Positions 34,086-43,520 of a DNA stretch of 64,000 bases are shown one piece after another. The stretch comes from Tetracentron sinense (lineage: Eukaryota > Streptophyta > Magnoliopsida > Trochodendrales > Trochodendraceae). Positions within the stretch are counted from its first letter, which is position 1. Every line of letters starts with the position of its first letter. The DNA is taken from positions 6,038,047 to 6,102,046 of the forward strand of contig CM026570.1 in assembly GCA_015143295.1 (NCBI GenBank). Direction: 5' to 3'. A program made the position numbers and the translations under genes. The notes beneath the pieces were generated by a model. The model did no database searches and was not told the DNA's origin. It saw nothing but the letters and a program-made list of their open reading frames with translations.

Positions 34086-35284
34086 TTCCTCAAATGCTTA
34101 TGAAGTGTAAGCTACTTTACCCCTAAATGGAATAATATTATCCGGTAATAAAATAATTTTCTTCAAATAGTGCAAGTTTGAAGTCTCTCCTTGGACAAAA
34201 CATCATACTTAGTGACAGCAAGAAAAAAGAAGCTCATACGTACATGAAAAAGGATATAGTCTTCGGATTCTCTCAAAGTGTACTCCCAAATATACTCTCA
34301 AATCTTAACCTTTTAACTCAATCATTAAAATATTATGAATAGAACAGATATGGCATTAGACATAAAAAAAGAGGCAAAGCTATGGAGTTCCACCACATTA
34401 TCTTTGCTATTTAGAGAGAGAGAGACAGAGAGTGAGTGTGTGTGTGGGGGGGGGGGGGGGGGGGGGGACCGGACAAAGAAGACATCTCCATCCAAGCACA
34501 AAAGTATAGAACACTCTCCCAACTTTCCAAATATCCAACAAAATCTTACTCCTACATGAATATAAAGGCTAAAACTATTCTCATTCATTTAATATTTAAC
34601 TTATCTTTTAATTCGATCTTCCCCGAATCTCCGATTAGATTGATCGTAATCTCAGCAGACTGTGACCAATTTTCGGTGCATTTGATTCTCTCTGTGTGGG
34701 CATCTTTGTACGTGTGTTGTTGCTTTCTTGTCTATTCATCATGCGGATTTCTATTCTCTATATTACATCCAACTTTCCGAGGTAAGTATTCTACGGTTCT
34801 TTGTGATTTTTATTTTGTTATTGGATTGTTCTTGTTATGAGATTTGAATATAACAAAAAAAAAATCTAGATTTGGTTTCTATAACAATTTAGGTGGAATG
34901 GGGATGTGTAGAAACTATCTAACCACATGAACATGTTGCAGGCATCGTCCGAGATCACGAAGAAGAAGATGGAGGGAGAGTTCTTTTGTATTGTTTATTT
35001 TAATTAACTCTTTTAATAAGTATGGGGTGTAGTTATAAAAGAGTGGGGTGCACGTAACCCCACCCTAACAACATTTGAACTAAAAACCCCTTGTATATAT
35101 TTCTTAAGTGAAAGTCTTTTTCTGAAGAATAAGATTATACTAAGGCTCTGTTCTTTTGGTGAAACTTTTAAAAGTCCGGAACATTAATATTTTGAAACAA
35201 AAGGCAAGAGTATGGGAGGAGATGGGAGAGAGTTTTTTTAACTCTTTTACACAATGGTATCTCTGATTTATTGGTTCAATTTCA
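34086..35284 (-). other. Conserved distal flank block with intron-like segment (unit 3)
   Basis: 34180-34560 matches the block at 2101, and 34620-34740 matches 7245-7350. The next 400 bp closely match 41400-41720, including a GT-AG-like pair (GAGGTAAGTATT at 34778 and GTTGCAGGCATC at 34936), so a transcribed non-coding leader with an intron is possible. No coding gene is seen; the 134-codon frame at 34436-34840 is not conserved. Confidence 0.5.
34446..34467 (+). repeat. Homopolymer run of 22 G
   Basis: An uninterrupted G tract that follows a GT-rich run. It is absent from the same position in units 0, 1, 2 and 4, so it is a local expansion or an assembly artefact. Confidence 0.8.
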
Positions 35285-35445
35285 TGAGTGCTAGCCCTAC
35301 TCTCGGTCAACCTCTACTCTCACTCTCTAACAATATCACTTGTTTAGTTTATTGTGATTAAAGCATTTTTTTCACTAAAAAGTGGATAGGTGGTTAGTAG
35401 AGAGTGAGAGTATGAATTGATTGAAAGTAGGGCTAGCATTCTTCT
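35285..35445. mobile_element. MITE with GTGCTAGCCCTACT ends
   Basis: Left GTGCTAGCCCTACTCTC and right GAAAGTAGGGCTAGCAT are inverted, followed inward by CACTCTCTAAC facing TAGTAGAGAGTGAGAG. About 160 bp. A fragment related to it is at 12785-12895. Confidence 0.55.
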
Positions 35446-35574
35446 AATTTAATTAGAAGTTCCACATGTATGAAACTTAAAAGTATAAAATTTTTTGTGG
35501 AACTTGAAAGTTCCGTATTTATAGAACTTTGCACTCTATAGAATAATATAGTTCTAAACATTAAATAAAAGGAC

Positions 35575-35745
35575 TTTGCTACTGAGACCCTCTTAGGGCC
35601 GAGACCATGCTCTAAGAGCATGGGATTTCAGGTGGGACTCATTTCACATTGTGGGCTCCACCTAAAATCTCATGCTCTTAGAGCATGGTCTCTGTGGTCT
35701 CGGCCCTAAGAGGGTCTCAGAAGCTTTATCCTAAATAAAATTAGA
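35575..35745. mobile_element. MITE of the GAGACC family, copy 3
   Basis: The left arm CTACTGAGACCCTCTTAGGG then CATGCTCTAAGAGCATGG is matched by an inverted right arm ending TCTCAGAAGCTTTATCC. The arms are about 65 bp and nearly perfect. Confidence 0.7.
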
Positions 35746-35789
35746 CATGAATCAATAAAAGTTCTAGACTTTAAAAGTTCCACCAAAAG

Positions 35790-35944
35790 AAAGAACCCTA
35801 TTAGTTTTGCTACAACTTGTTATTCCTTGTGTAGTATAGCAGAAAATCAGTGTCCTCATTGAGGATATCCAATCCACCCAAAAGTCTAAGGGAACTTCCT
35901 CTTTATCAGTTTTTAGACAATGTGATCATCCACCACCCTCTCCA
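35790..35944 (+). promoter_or_regulatory. Truncated promoter of a lost plus-strand GRX
   Basis: Matches 41890-42031 (TTGCTACAACTTGTTATTCC, AATCAGTGTCCTCATT, CAATGTGATCATCCACCA), which is the upstream region of plus-strand GRX copy 5. The match stops just before the TATA box of copy 5 and is joined directly to CACCATTTTGCCACCAC, part of the 3' flank of the next minus-strand GRX. This looks like a deletion breakpoint that removed a whole plus-strand gene. Confidence 0.6.
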
Positions 35945-36429
35945 AGTTCACCATTTTGCCACCACAATGTAACCACGACAAGTGCAGTATATTTAATAAA
36001 ACAGGAGGATATAAGCATAAGCTAAACCAAATCTATTACAAACTCTGTAGACCGATAAGATGCTCGATAAACTAATAAATTGGTTTTTATCCTCATATTA
36101 AACGACCGATTCAAAAGCCTTTACTTGTACTGGTACTGGTACGCTTAGCACTGCGCTTATTCTCCTATTATGGTATCAGATTGCACTGCACTTATTCTCC
36201 TATATGATATCAGAGCGAGAATAAGTTCGTTACACCCATATAGGCAGTATGGACAGTATAATCTATGGTTTGAGAGAGCCATTGAGTTGAAGGGTCATGA
36301 TCTCGCTAGCTCCACCCGCCAATTCACCATCGATGAACACGGCTGGAACAGCTGGATTACAGCCCATTCTCAATAGCGCCTTCTCTATTTCTCTTCCTTT
36401 AAGGTTCCTCATCGAGCTCGTGAACTAAA

Positions 36430-36578
36430 TGCTATGTTTGGTTGCCGAGAAAATTGATGAAAACATGGAAAAGAAAAGAAAATTTTGGATTTTTAATACA
36501 ATTTTTAGTTGTATTTTGTCTAATTTTCTTTTCTTTTCCATGTTTTTACTTATTTTCTCGACAACCAAACATATAGGG
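36430..36578. mobile_element. Tourist-like MITE, copy B, inside GRX copy 4
   Basis: A 149-bp element bounded by TAA at 36427-36429 and 36579-36581. Inverted ends TGCTATGTTTGGTTG / CAACCAAACATAT. It is closely related to 11714-11861. The target TAA corresponds to the TTA Leu codon (minus strand) of the GRX. Confidence 0.88.
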
Positions 36579-37218
36579 TAAGGGGTAGGCTCCAAGTTCG
36601 GAAAAGAGTGACTTGATAGTGTGGCACATGCAACAATTGCTCCTACTGAAGGAATCCAAATCAGCAAAAGTTACTGAACTAAGATTGAAGTTAGTTAGTT
36701 TTGTATAGCTGGCAATCAGTTTGTATAGTTTTCAATTCAGTTAAAGTTCTCCAGTTACATGTATATACTCTCTAAGTGTATTATTCAATAATCAATGAGA
36801 ATCATTTCTTCTATCCCAAACTACAGTTCAGAGCTTTTTCTCTAAATTTCCGCATCACTTTCTTCTTCCTTCATATCTTCTCAAGCTTTTCTTAAAGGAT
36901 TCATCAATGGCGACTTCTAGCCAAACTGAAAATCCTATTTTCTTAGAAATGGATTAATCAAATCCATATTTTCTTCATCATGGAGACAGTCCCGGGGCTA
37001 TACTCGTATCACAACAACTCACCGGTGACAATTACAGTTCATGGAAGAGAGCAATGGAGATGGCCTTGATAGCAAAGAACAAGATAGGTTTTGTCAATGG
37101 TTTTCTTCCTAAGCCGTCAGACGAATCTGATTCTGATCCTTTGAGCTTTTTCTCTAAATTTCTGCATCACTTTCTTCTTCCTTCATATCTTCTCAAGCTT
37201 TTCTTAAAGCATTCATCA

Positions 37219-38403
37219 ATGGCGACTTCTAGCCAAACTGAAAATCATCCTACTTTCTTAGAAATGGATTATTCAAATCCATATTTTCTTCATCATGGAG
37301 ACAGTCCCGGGGCTATACTCGTATCACAACAACTCACTGGTGACAATTACAGTTCATGGAAGAGAGCAATGGAGATGGCCTTGACAGCAAAGAACAAGAT
37401 AGGTTTTGTCAATGGTTCTCTTCCTAAGCCGTCAGACGAATCTGATTCTGATCCTCTGAGTTTTTCTTGGTGCCGCTGCAATAACATGCTACTCTCTTGG
37501 TTGCTAAACTCTGTCTCGAAAGAGATAGCAGCTAGCATCATCTACATAGATTCTGCAGCAGACATATGGATGGATCTTCAAGATCGTTTCTCCCACCTCA
37601 ATGGTCCAAGAGTTTTCCAACTTCAGCAGACTATGTCTTCTCTTTCTCAGGGAAATGACTCTGTAAGTACTTACTTTACCTCCCTAAAAGGTATCTGGGA
37701 TGAACTTGATCATCAAGAACCACTTCCTTGTTGCACATGCGGTGCTGTGAAGGTTCTGCAAGCTAAGCACCAGCGAAAGTACGTATATCAATTTCTCATA
37801 GGACTAAATGAGAGTAATTCTCATGTTAGAGGCCAGATTCTGTTGCTGGATCCATTGCCACCAATGAACAAAGTCTTCTCACTTGTACTTCAAGAAGAGA
37901 GACAATGTGGACTATTTATATCTAGCAACTCCTTCAATCAAAACACTACTGCCTTGCTCACGAAGACTACCTCTTCTTCTCAAAATCGCATCAACAACAA
38001 GACTTATCAAAACCGCAAGGATCGTCCTACTTGTTCTCATTGTGGAATTACTGGACATACCATGGAGAAGTATTATAAACTCCATGGATTTCCACCTAGA
38101 TATAAATTTACCAAGGGCAAGAATACCTCTCTTGCAGTAAATCAAGTTTCCTCTGAAACTGATAATCCTCAATTGCCAATTACCTATGAGCAATGCCAAC
38201 AACTCATGAACATGTTTAAACCTGCTTTTTTGGAAACATTCTCCACTCAAGCAAAAGCATCTCCAGGTCAAGGATTGTTCTTCTCTGCAACTTCCTCCCT
38301 GCAATTGAAAGCCTTTTGTGACTCAGATTGGGCAAATTGTGCTGACACGAGACGATCCGTCACTGGCTTTTGTATCTTCCTTGATAATTACTTGATATCT
38401 TAG
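37219..38403 (+). CDS. Copia Gag fused to an RNase H fragment
   Basis: The open frame runs from 37054, but the gag start is best placed at the ATG at 37219; an older duplicate start at 36907 hits a stop after 16 residues. The Gag shows the plant Copia N-terminus ([28 protein letters not shown]) and one zinc knuckle CSHCGITGH whose last Cys is replaced by Tyr. After about 370 residues the frame passes directly into RNase H ([18 protein letters not shown]) and ends at a TAG at 38401. RNase H continues in the same frame after the stop to about 38781 ([21 protein letters not shown]). The missing middle is the bulk of pol. It could make a Gag-like particle protein but cannot transpose by itself. 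Confidence 0.8.
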   Translation: MATSSQTENHPTFLEMDYSNPYFLHHGDSPGAILVSQQLTGDNYSSWKRAMEMALTAKNKIGFVNGSLPKPSDESDSDPLSFSWCRCNNMLLSWLLNSVSKEIAASIIYIDSAADIWMDLQDRFSHLNGPRVFQLQQTMSSLSQGNDSVSTYFTSLKGIWDELDHQEPLPCCTCGAVKVLQAKHQRKYVYQFLIGLNESNSHVRGQILLLDPLPPMNKVFSLVLQEERQCGLFISSNSFNQNTTALLTKTTSSSQNRINNKTYQNRKDRPTCSHCGITGHTMEKYYKLHGFPPRYKFTKGKNTSLAVNQVSSETDNPQLPITYEQCQQLMNMFKPAFLETFSTQAKASPGQGLFFSATSSLQLKAFCDSDWANCADTRRSVTGFCIFLDNYLIS

Positions 38404-38781
38404 AAATCCAAGAAGCAAACGACAGTCTCCAAATCTTCTGCCGAGGCTGAATATATAGCCATGGCTTCTACATGCTATGAGATAGTATGGCTTCGGAGTT
38501 TACTTCAGGATCTTCATGTTTCTCCTCAGATAGCTTTACTCTACTGTAACAGTCAAGCTGCTTTACATATTGCAGCAAACCCTATATTCCATGAGCGTAC
38601 AAAACACATTGACATTGACTGTCATATAGTTCGAGAAAAACTTCAATTGGGTATCATTCGCACCTTTCATGTCTCTTCTGAACATCAATTAGCTGATATG
38701 TTTACTAAGGCTCTTGGCTACTCTATTTTTCATCCTTTGATGTCCAAGATGAGTCTCCATAATAGTTACTCCTCATCTTGA
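38404..38781 (+). pseudogene. RNase H continuation after stop
   Basis: In frame with the preceding open frame after the TAG at 38401-38403. Shows the Copia RNase H sequence [30 protein letters not shown] and the terminal [11 protein letters not shown]. Non-functional without the first part. Confidence 0.75.
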
Positions 38782-39098
38782 GGGGGAGTATCAAGCATCA
38801 AGGAATCCAAATCAGCAAAAGTTACTGAACTAAGATTGAAGTTAGTTAGTTAGTTGATTGAAGTTAGTTAGTTTGAAGTTAGTTAGTTAGTTGATTGAAG
38901 TTAGTTAGTTAGTTTTGTATAGCTGGCAATCAATTTGTATAGTTTTCAATTTTGTTAAAGTTCTCCAGTTACATGTATATACTCTCTAAGTGTATTATTC
39001 AATAATCAATGAGAATCATTTCTTCTATCCCAAACTTCAGTTTCTAATAAGATTACCACCGGCTTTTGAGACACCAACCTCATCACCCTCTCAACCAT

Positions 39099-39267
39099 TC
39101 GGATTACTGATCTACAATATCTTAGGACGACCAAGGATCCTCGAGTTTGGATCGAAAATAAGAGAAGAAAAGACACTAAGAGGCTTTGCTGTGCGGAACT
39201 TGAGTTCCCATGTAGACCTATTTATATAGGGTGGTGGAAGACATTCTTTTCTTTAACAGAAACAAAT
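39099..39267 (-). promoter_or_regulatory. Promoter of broken GRX copy 4
   Basis: TATA-like CTATATAAATAG on the minus strand at about 39216-39228; homologous to the other minus-strand copies. Confidence 0.65.
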
Positions 39268-39484
39268 GAGTCAGTCTATGGGTACTCCCAATTATACTCC
39301 CAAATAAACTCCCTAATCCTAACCGTTTATAACCAACCATTAAGGGTCGAGATTTCAGTTGGCTTATTTTGTCTTTTCTATTGCCACATCAGCTAGAATC
39401 CTAACCGTTTAATAATTGAGATAAACGGTTAGGATTAGGGAGTATATATGGGAGTACACTTTGGGAGTATCCCTAGACTAATTC
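39268..39484. mobile_element. Mutator-like MITE with 9-bp duplication in GRX promoter
   Basis: A 217-bp element flanked by GAAACAAAT at 39259-39267 and 39485-39493; the uninterrupted target is visible in copies 1-3 (AGAAACAAATTGC). The left end GAGTCAGTCTATGGGTACTC is inverted at the right as GAATTAGTCTAGGGATACTC. Inner arms share CTAATCCTAACCGTTTA. Fragments of the family are at 34260-34340 and 40565-40620. Confidence 0.85.
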
Positions 39485-39493
39485 GAAACAAAT

Positions 39494-40564
39494 TGCAAAA
39501 GAACAAAGAAAAGAGAATTTGTTTGTTTTAGATATTTCGATGGATTCCCAAATAACCCTATCGTCTACGGTTATAACCGGATTATGGGGAATCCGGTTAT
39601 GCCCCTGAGGTTGTCACGCGTCCCTTTTGACACCCCTTAACTGTGGTTGAGATTCACCCATCCCTAGGGTTCACCCACTCACCCTTGGTTTTTTGGGGTT
39701 TTGGTGGATGCATGACATAGTGATACGAGAACTGGGTTTGCTGCAAGCCAACTAAAACTTGTGTTATCCGGACTGAATTATGATTTTAATTCGGTTCTGA
39801 AGGCAATATTCGGTCCAGCCCGACCCATATAGAGCTCTCTCCTATCCTATCTTAATATTGGCATTGAAAAACAGCACAGCACTATATCTATATTGGAGCA
39901 TCTGTTGAATTGGGAAAAGTTGGGGTTTATCCCATGAGACCAATTCCCAGTCCTTTTTATGTAATAAGATTGGCATCCATTTCGTGAAGACCAAAAGCCA
40001 AAAGAAAGAAAAGAAGAAGAATGAAGAAGAAATGAAGAATGTACAAAAATATTGAAAAGAAAAGCCAAAATTCAATCCCTAACCATTTCACCCAACATAG
40101 ATTTTTGGATGGTGGTGATGAACCACCCGCAGACTGAATGTCTAACCCATAACCCTTTTTTAAACCCGTGTAATTTTGAATAATAAATGGACAGTTCTGC
40201 TATGTTTTAAATTTTTTTGGTTGGTAATTAGTAGTAATTATATGCCTAAAGTACATTACTATATAATCATTAATGTATTAGCGAGGTATAAGACCCACCC
40301 AAAATCAACCTATGAGGCAAAACCTAAAGCTTAACTCGAATGCTTATGAAGTTTAATAAGCTGCCTTTAAATAGATTACCTGGTAATAAACCTAGCATTC
40401 CTCAAATGCTTATGAAGTTTAATAAGCTGCCTTTAAATAGATTACCGGGTAATAAAGCAATTTAATATCCTCAATTAGTGCAAGTTTGAAGTCTCTGTGG
40501 GCAAAACTCAATGACAGCAAGGAAGTACATACGTACATTAAAAAAAAAAGAAAAATGAATTAAT
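39494..40564 (-). other. Conserved 5' flank (unit 4)
   Basis: Anchor blocks at 39773-39960; a TGTCCCTTTTGACACC MITE fragment at 39555-39700. Between 40341 and 40455 a segment with AATGCTTATGAAGTTTAATA is tandemly duplicated. No gene. Confidence 0.6.
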
Positions 40565-41085
40565 CTATGAATACTTCCAAAGTGTACTCCGAAATATACT
40601 CTCAAATAATAGAGATTAATTTTGAGCCGGAGCTCTGCTTCACCGTGTTGAAGCGGAGCTCCCCTTTTTACACTATAAGCATGGCATTTTTTGTAATTTT
40701 TGAAGGAGGTTGGGACAATTTTACAACACACCATAATTATGCATTTGCCACCGGATAGAGTAAAAAGAGGAGCTCCGTTCAAAGTGATGAAGCAGAGCTC
40801 CTCTTTGTATTTAAACAGCACATTTAACTCAATTATTAAAATGATTGGATTAGAGCTCATGGAGTCCCACCACATTATCTTCTTCTCGCTTTTGCTATTT
40901 GGAGGAAGAGAGAGAAATGCTAAGTCCAATACTTTCCTCTTCATCCACTTTTTTCCTTTTTTTTAAGAACAAAAAACAAAAAACAAAAAGTGACAAATTT
41001 TTGTAGGACCTACCACTTTACTTTGTCTTCTTATTTAAAATAGTGGAATGAAAAAAGAAAGTAGACTTACGCTCGTCAATTTAAT
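40565..41085. mobile_element. Nested MITE cluster
   Basis: 40620-40815 is the longest GAGCTC-family hairpin MITE (CCGGAGCTCTGCTTCACC facing GATGAAGCAGAGCTCC). 40565-40620 and 40816-40850 look like the two halves of a TACTCCC-type MITE that it split. 40915-41085 is an AATGCTAAGTCC-type MITE. The 157-codon frame at 40471-40944 crosses these boundaries and is not a gene. Confidence 0.5.
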
Positions 41086-41890
41086 AGACAATACAGAAGA
41101 ATAAGAGTTCCGATTGTGGCATCACAGATTTGGACAAAGAAGACATCTCCATTCAAATACAAAAGTACAGAACACTCTCCCAACCTTATTCATTCCAAAT
41201 ATCGATCAAAATCTTACGCCTACATGAATATAAAGGCTAAAACTATTCTCATTCATTTAATCTTTAATCTATCTTTTAATTCTTCTCCGAGTCTCCGATT
41301 AGAATGATCGTAATCTCGGCAAACTGTGACCAATTTTCGGTGCATTTGATTCTCTTTGTGTGTGCATCTTTGTACGTGTGTTGTTGCTTTCTTGGTCTAA
41401 TCATCAGGTGGATTTCTATTCTCTATATTAAATCCAACTTTCCAAGGTAATTATCTTGCGGTTCTTTGTGATTTATATTTTGTTATTGGATTGTTCTTGT
41501 TATGAAATCTGAATATAACTAAAAAAATCTAGATTTGGTTTCTATAATAATTTAGGCCGAATGAGGATGTGTAGAAACTATTTGACCACGTGAACATGAT
41601 GGAGGTGTCGCCAGAGATCACGAAAAAGAAGATAATGGGAGAGTATTTTTGTATTGTTTATTTTAATTGTTTTAATAAGTTTGGGGTGTAGTTATAAAAG
41701 AGTGAGGTGCGCGTAACACAAAATTTATAATCAAGGGTATAGACAAAACAGGGGGTTTATATGTGTTTAAACAGGGTGGCTATTCCCAAATGTAAGATAA
41801 CAGAGCAGGTATTTAAAAAAAAAACCCTTGTATATATTTCTTAAGAAGTGAAAGTCTTTATCTGAAGAATAAGATTATACTAATAGTTTT
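41086..41890 (-). other. Conserved distal flank block (unit 4)
   Basis: Matches unit 3 at 34480-35130 almost throughout, including the segment TGTGACCAATTTTCGGTGCA and the intron-like stretch after CTTTCCAAGGTAATTATC at 41436. The acceptor-like position of unit 3 reads GATGGAGGTGTC here, not CAG. No coding gene. Confidence 0.55.
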
Positions 41891-42674
41891 TGCTACAACT
41901 TGTTATTCCTTGTGTAGTATAGCAGAAAATCAGACTACTCATTTAGGGTATCCAATCCACCCAAATGTTTAAGGGAACTTCCACTTTTTGCAGTTTTTTT
42001 AAACAATGTGATCATCCACCAGCCTCTCCAACCTGTATAAATAAGGGCTCATGAGAGCTCAAATTCCACCACTGCTAAGCCTCAGTCTACTCACCTACTT
42101 CATACTTTATCCTTCCTAGTTTTCTCACTCAAATTCCAATCTAAATTTTGTTAGAAAGTTGTCATGAATTTTATCCGGATTCTTGATGACCCGTTTGATG
42201 ACCCAAATGACCCCTTTTTTTTTTTTATATTGACCCGTTTTTTTTAAATTTTATTATAACCCTAAGTATATAAGGGGTTTTAGGGTTTATTTTGAAGTTA
42301 GCCGTAAACTAGGTGTAAAGGGGAATAAGGTTTTTAGTGATTGCTTTCTAGAAATCTCATTGTTGATATAATGGAATTGATCATCACTGCCTGTGAATGT
42401 AGGCACCTTGTCGAATCACGTAAATTGTGTATTCTCTTGTAGTTTGTTCTCTATTATTCGCTTTGCTTGATTTGTTGTTTCAGATCGTTTCATCGACTTT
42501 GCAAGCTTTCACACAACAAATTTCAGAATCTTCGAACCCTTAATCACATTCCGCTGTTGATTATTAGCCTTTTTCTGGGTTTTGAGTAGGTCTTGCTACT
42601 GCATTCCAAGTGTTTCTTATTTGAAATTGCAATTGTTGCACTTCTTTGAAGAAGACATATATATACCTTTGGTC
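41891..42674 (+). promoter_or_regulatory. Promoter and leader of GRX copy 5, with LTR-derived insert
   Basis: A TATA box TATAAATA lies at 42035-42042, preceded by the segment also found truncated at 35790-35944. The distance from TATA to the coding start is about 640 bp against about 190 bp in copy 7. The excess, about 42150-42500, includes GTGAATGTAGGCACCTTGTC and AATCACGTAAATTGTGTATT, the R-U5-like pattern of plant Copia LTRs. An insertion in the untranslated leader is the likely explanation. Confidence 0.55.
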
Positions 42675-42984
42675 GTGGATAGGATAATAATGTTGGCGTC
42701 ACAGATGGCAGTGGTAATTTTTAGTAAGAGCTCATGTTGCATGTGTCATGCTATCAAGAGACTATTTTATGAACTGGGGACGAGCCCTGGGATTCCTGAG
42801 CTTGATGAAGACTCCAAAGGGAGGGAAAAGGAGGAGGCACTTGTGAGGTTAGGGTGTAGTCCCTCTGTACCAGCAGTGTTTCATAGAGAGGAGATTCGTA
42901 GGCGCAGCTGATCTGGTCATGTCCCTCCACCTCAGTGAATCTCTAGTGCCTATGTTGAGAGAAGCCCCAGCTATATGGCTCTAG
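42675..42984 (+). pseudogene. CC-type glutaredoxin, copy 5, start lost and frameshifted
   Basis: Aligned with intact members, the first codon is GTG at 42675-42677 in place of ATG. The first in-frame Met thereafter is at 42690, and the open frame upstream to 42582 is leader. The active site CCMC is intact (codons at about 42735-42746). One extra T near 42878-42881 shifts the frame inside the AVF motif, giving a stop at 42909-42911. In the other frame the family C-terminus continues (SLHL, then PAIWL) to a TAG at 42982-42984. The glutathione-site GG is replaced by residues read as ER. Decay therefore affects start, frame and binding site. A sequencing error could explain the frameshift alone but not the other changes. 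Confidence 0.87.
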
Positions 42985-43084
42985 TACCATCAAATCAAAC
43001 TCAAGCTCTATATCATGTTATAAGTAATGTCATTTTACTTGTCACTCTAGTGACAACACTGTATGGTGGCTACTATTGGTTTTG

Positions 43085-43520
43085 GGGAATGCTAGCCCCA
43101 ATCATTGTTAGGGAATAAACCCTAAACAGGATATGTAAGATACGAAAAATATATAGAAATAGATAACAAGCACACACACAAGAAAATCATATTTACGTGA
43201 TTCCCTCAAGTTGAGATACGTCCACGAAGTCGTCGAGATTTCACTATGATCTGGAGCAAGAGAAAAAATACAGAGTTGCGACCTAAACAACATTATTGTC
43301 CATCCCTATGCTTAATAGTATTAAGGCTACATAACAAAATATGAAAGTACCAAAGTACCCCTAAACTGAAGTAGTGTGTTCAGTCCGGGCAGGCTCCACA
43401 CTACCTATCAATCGCGTTATCAATTAAACATTTTTGAAGGGTCCCATCAAAAAATATTTTGTCTTTCTCTCATATGGGGCAACTAATGGTTGATGTAATT
43501 GTGGCTAGCATTTCCCAATG
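43085..43520. mobile_element. MITE-like ends enclosing a minus-strand Copia LTR piece
   Basis: The outer ends GGGAATGCTAGCCCCAAT and, reversed, GGGAAATGCTAGCCACAAT are inverted. Inside, 43130-43250 read on the minus strand contains CGTGGACGTATCTCAACTTG and AATCACGTAAATATG, the Copia R-U5 pattern. Confidence 0.5.

Larger units (their letters stand above)
36648..39046 (+). mobile_element. Non-autonomous Copia element inside GRX copy 4
   Basis: LTR-like direct repeats lie at about 36651-36836 and 38803-39043 (shared AATCCAAATCAGCAAAAGTT, GTATAGCTGGCAATCA and CCAGTTACATGTATATACTC). The right copy is longer because a GAAGTTAGTTAGTTAGTTGA-type unit is expanded. TTCAGAGC after the left repeat could be a worn tRNA-Met primer site, and TTGAGGGGGAG at 38778-38788 is the purine tract. 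GRX flanks CTACTGAAG and CTAATAAG suggest a worn target duplication. Inside are gag and RNase H only; protease, integrase and reverse transcriptase are absent. A 312-bp in-frame tandem duplication spans about 36831-37454. Confidence 0.85.
36230..39098 (-). pseudogene. CC-type glutaredoxin, copy 4, twice interrupted
   Basis: The 5' part is at 39047-39098 (MVERVMRLVSQKPVV after the start at 39096-39098). A 2.4 kb Copia element follows, inserted just before the active site. The central part is at 36582-36650 and retains CCMC codons. A 149-bp Tourist MITE is inserted after the codons for YPL, and the 3' part is at 36230-36429. The 3' part also has a one-base frameshift after DEEP and a TGG to TAG change near the C-terminus. 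The promoter at 39099-39267 keeps a good TATA-like box (near 39216-39228). It is clearly non-functional. The coding remnants remain similar to copies 1-3, so the gene was lost after the tandem duplication. Confidence 0.92.

Noticed and set aside
34436..34840. 134-codon frame in the unit 3 flank
   Set aside because: It depends on the length of a local G run and is not open in the homologous units.
40471..40944. 157-codon minus-strand frame
   Set aside because: It spans the boundaries of two different MITEs and the conserved flank, which a real exon would not.
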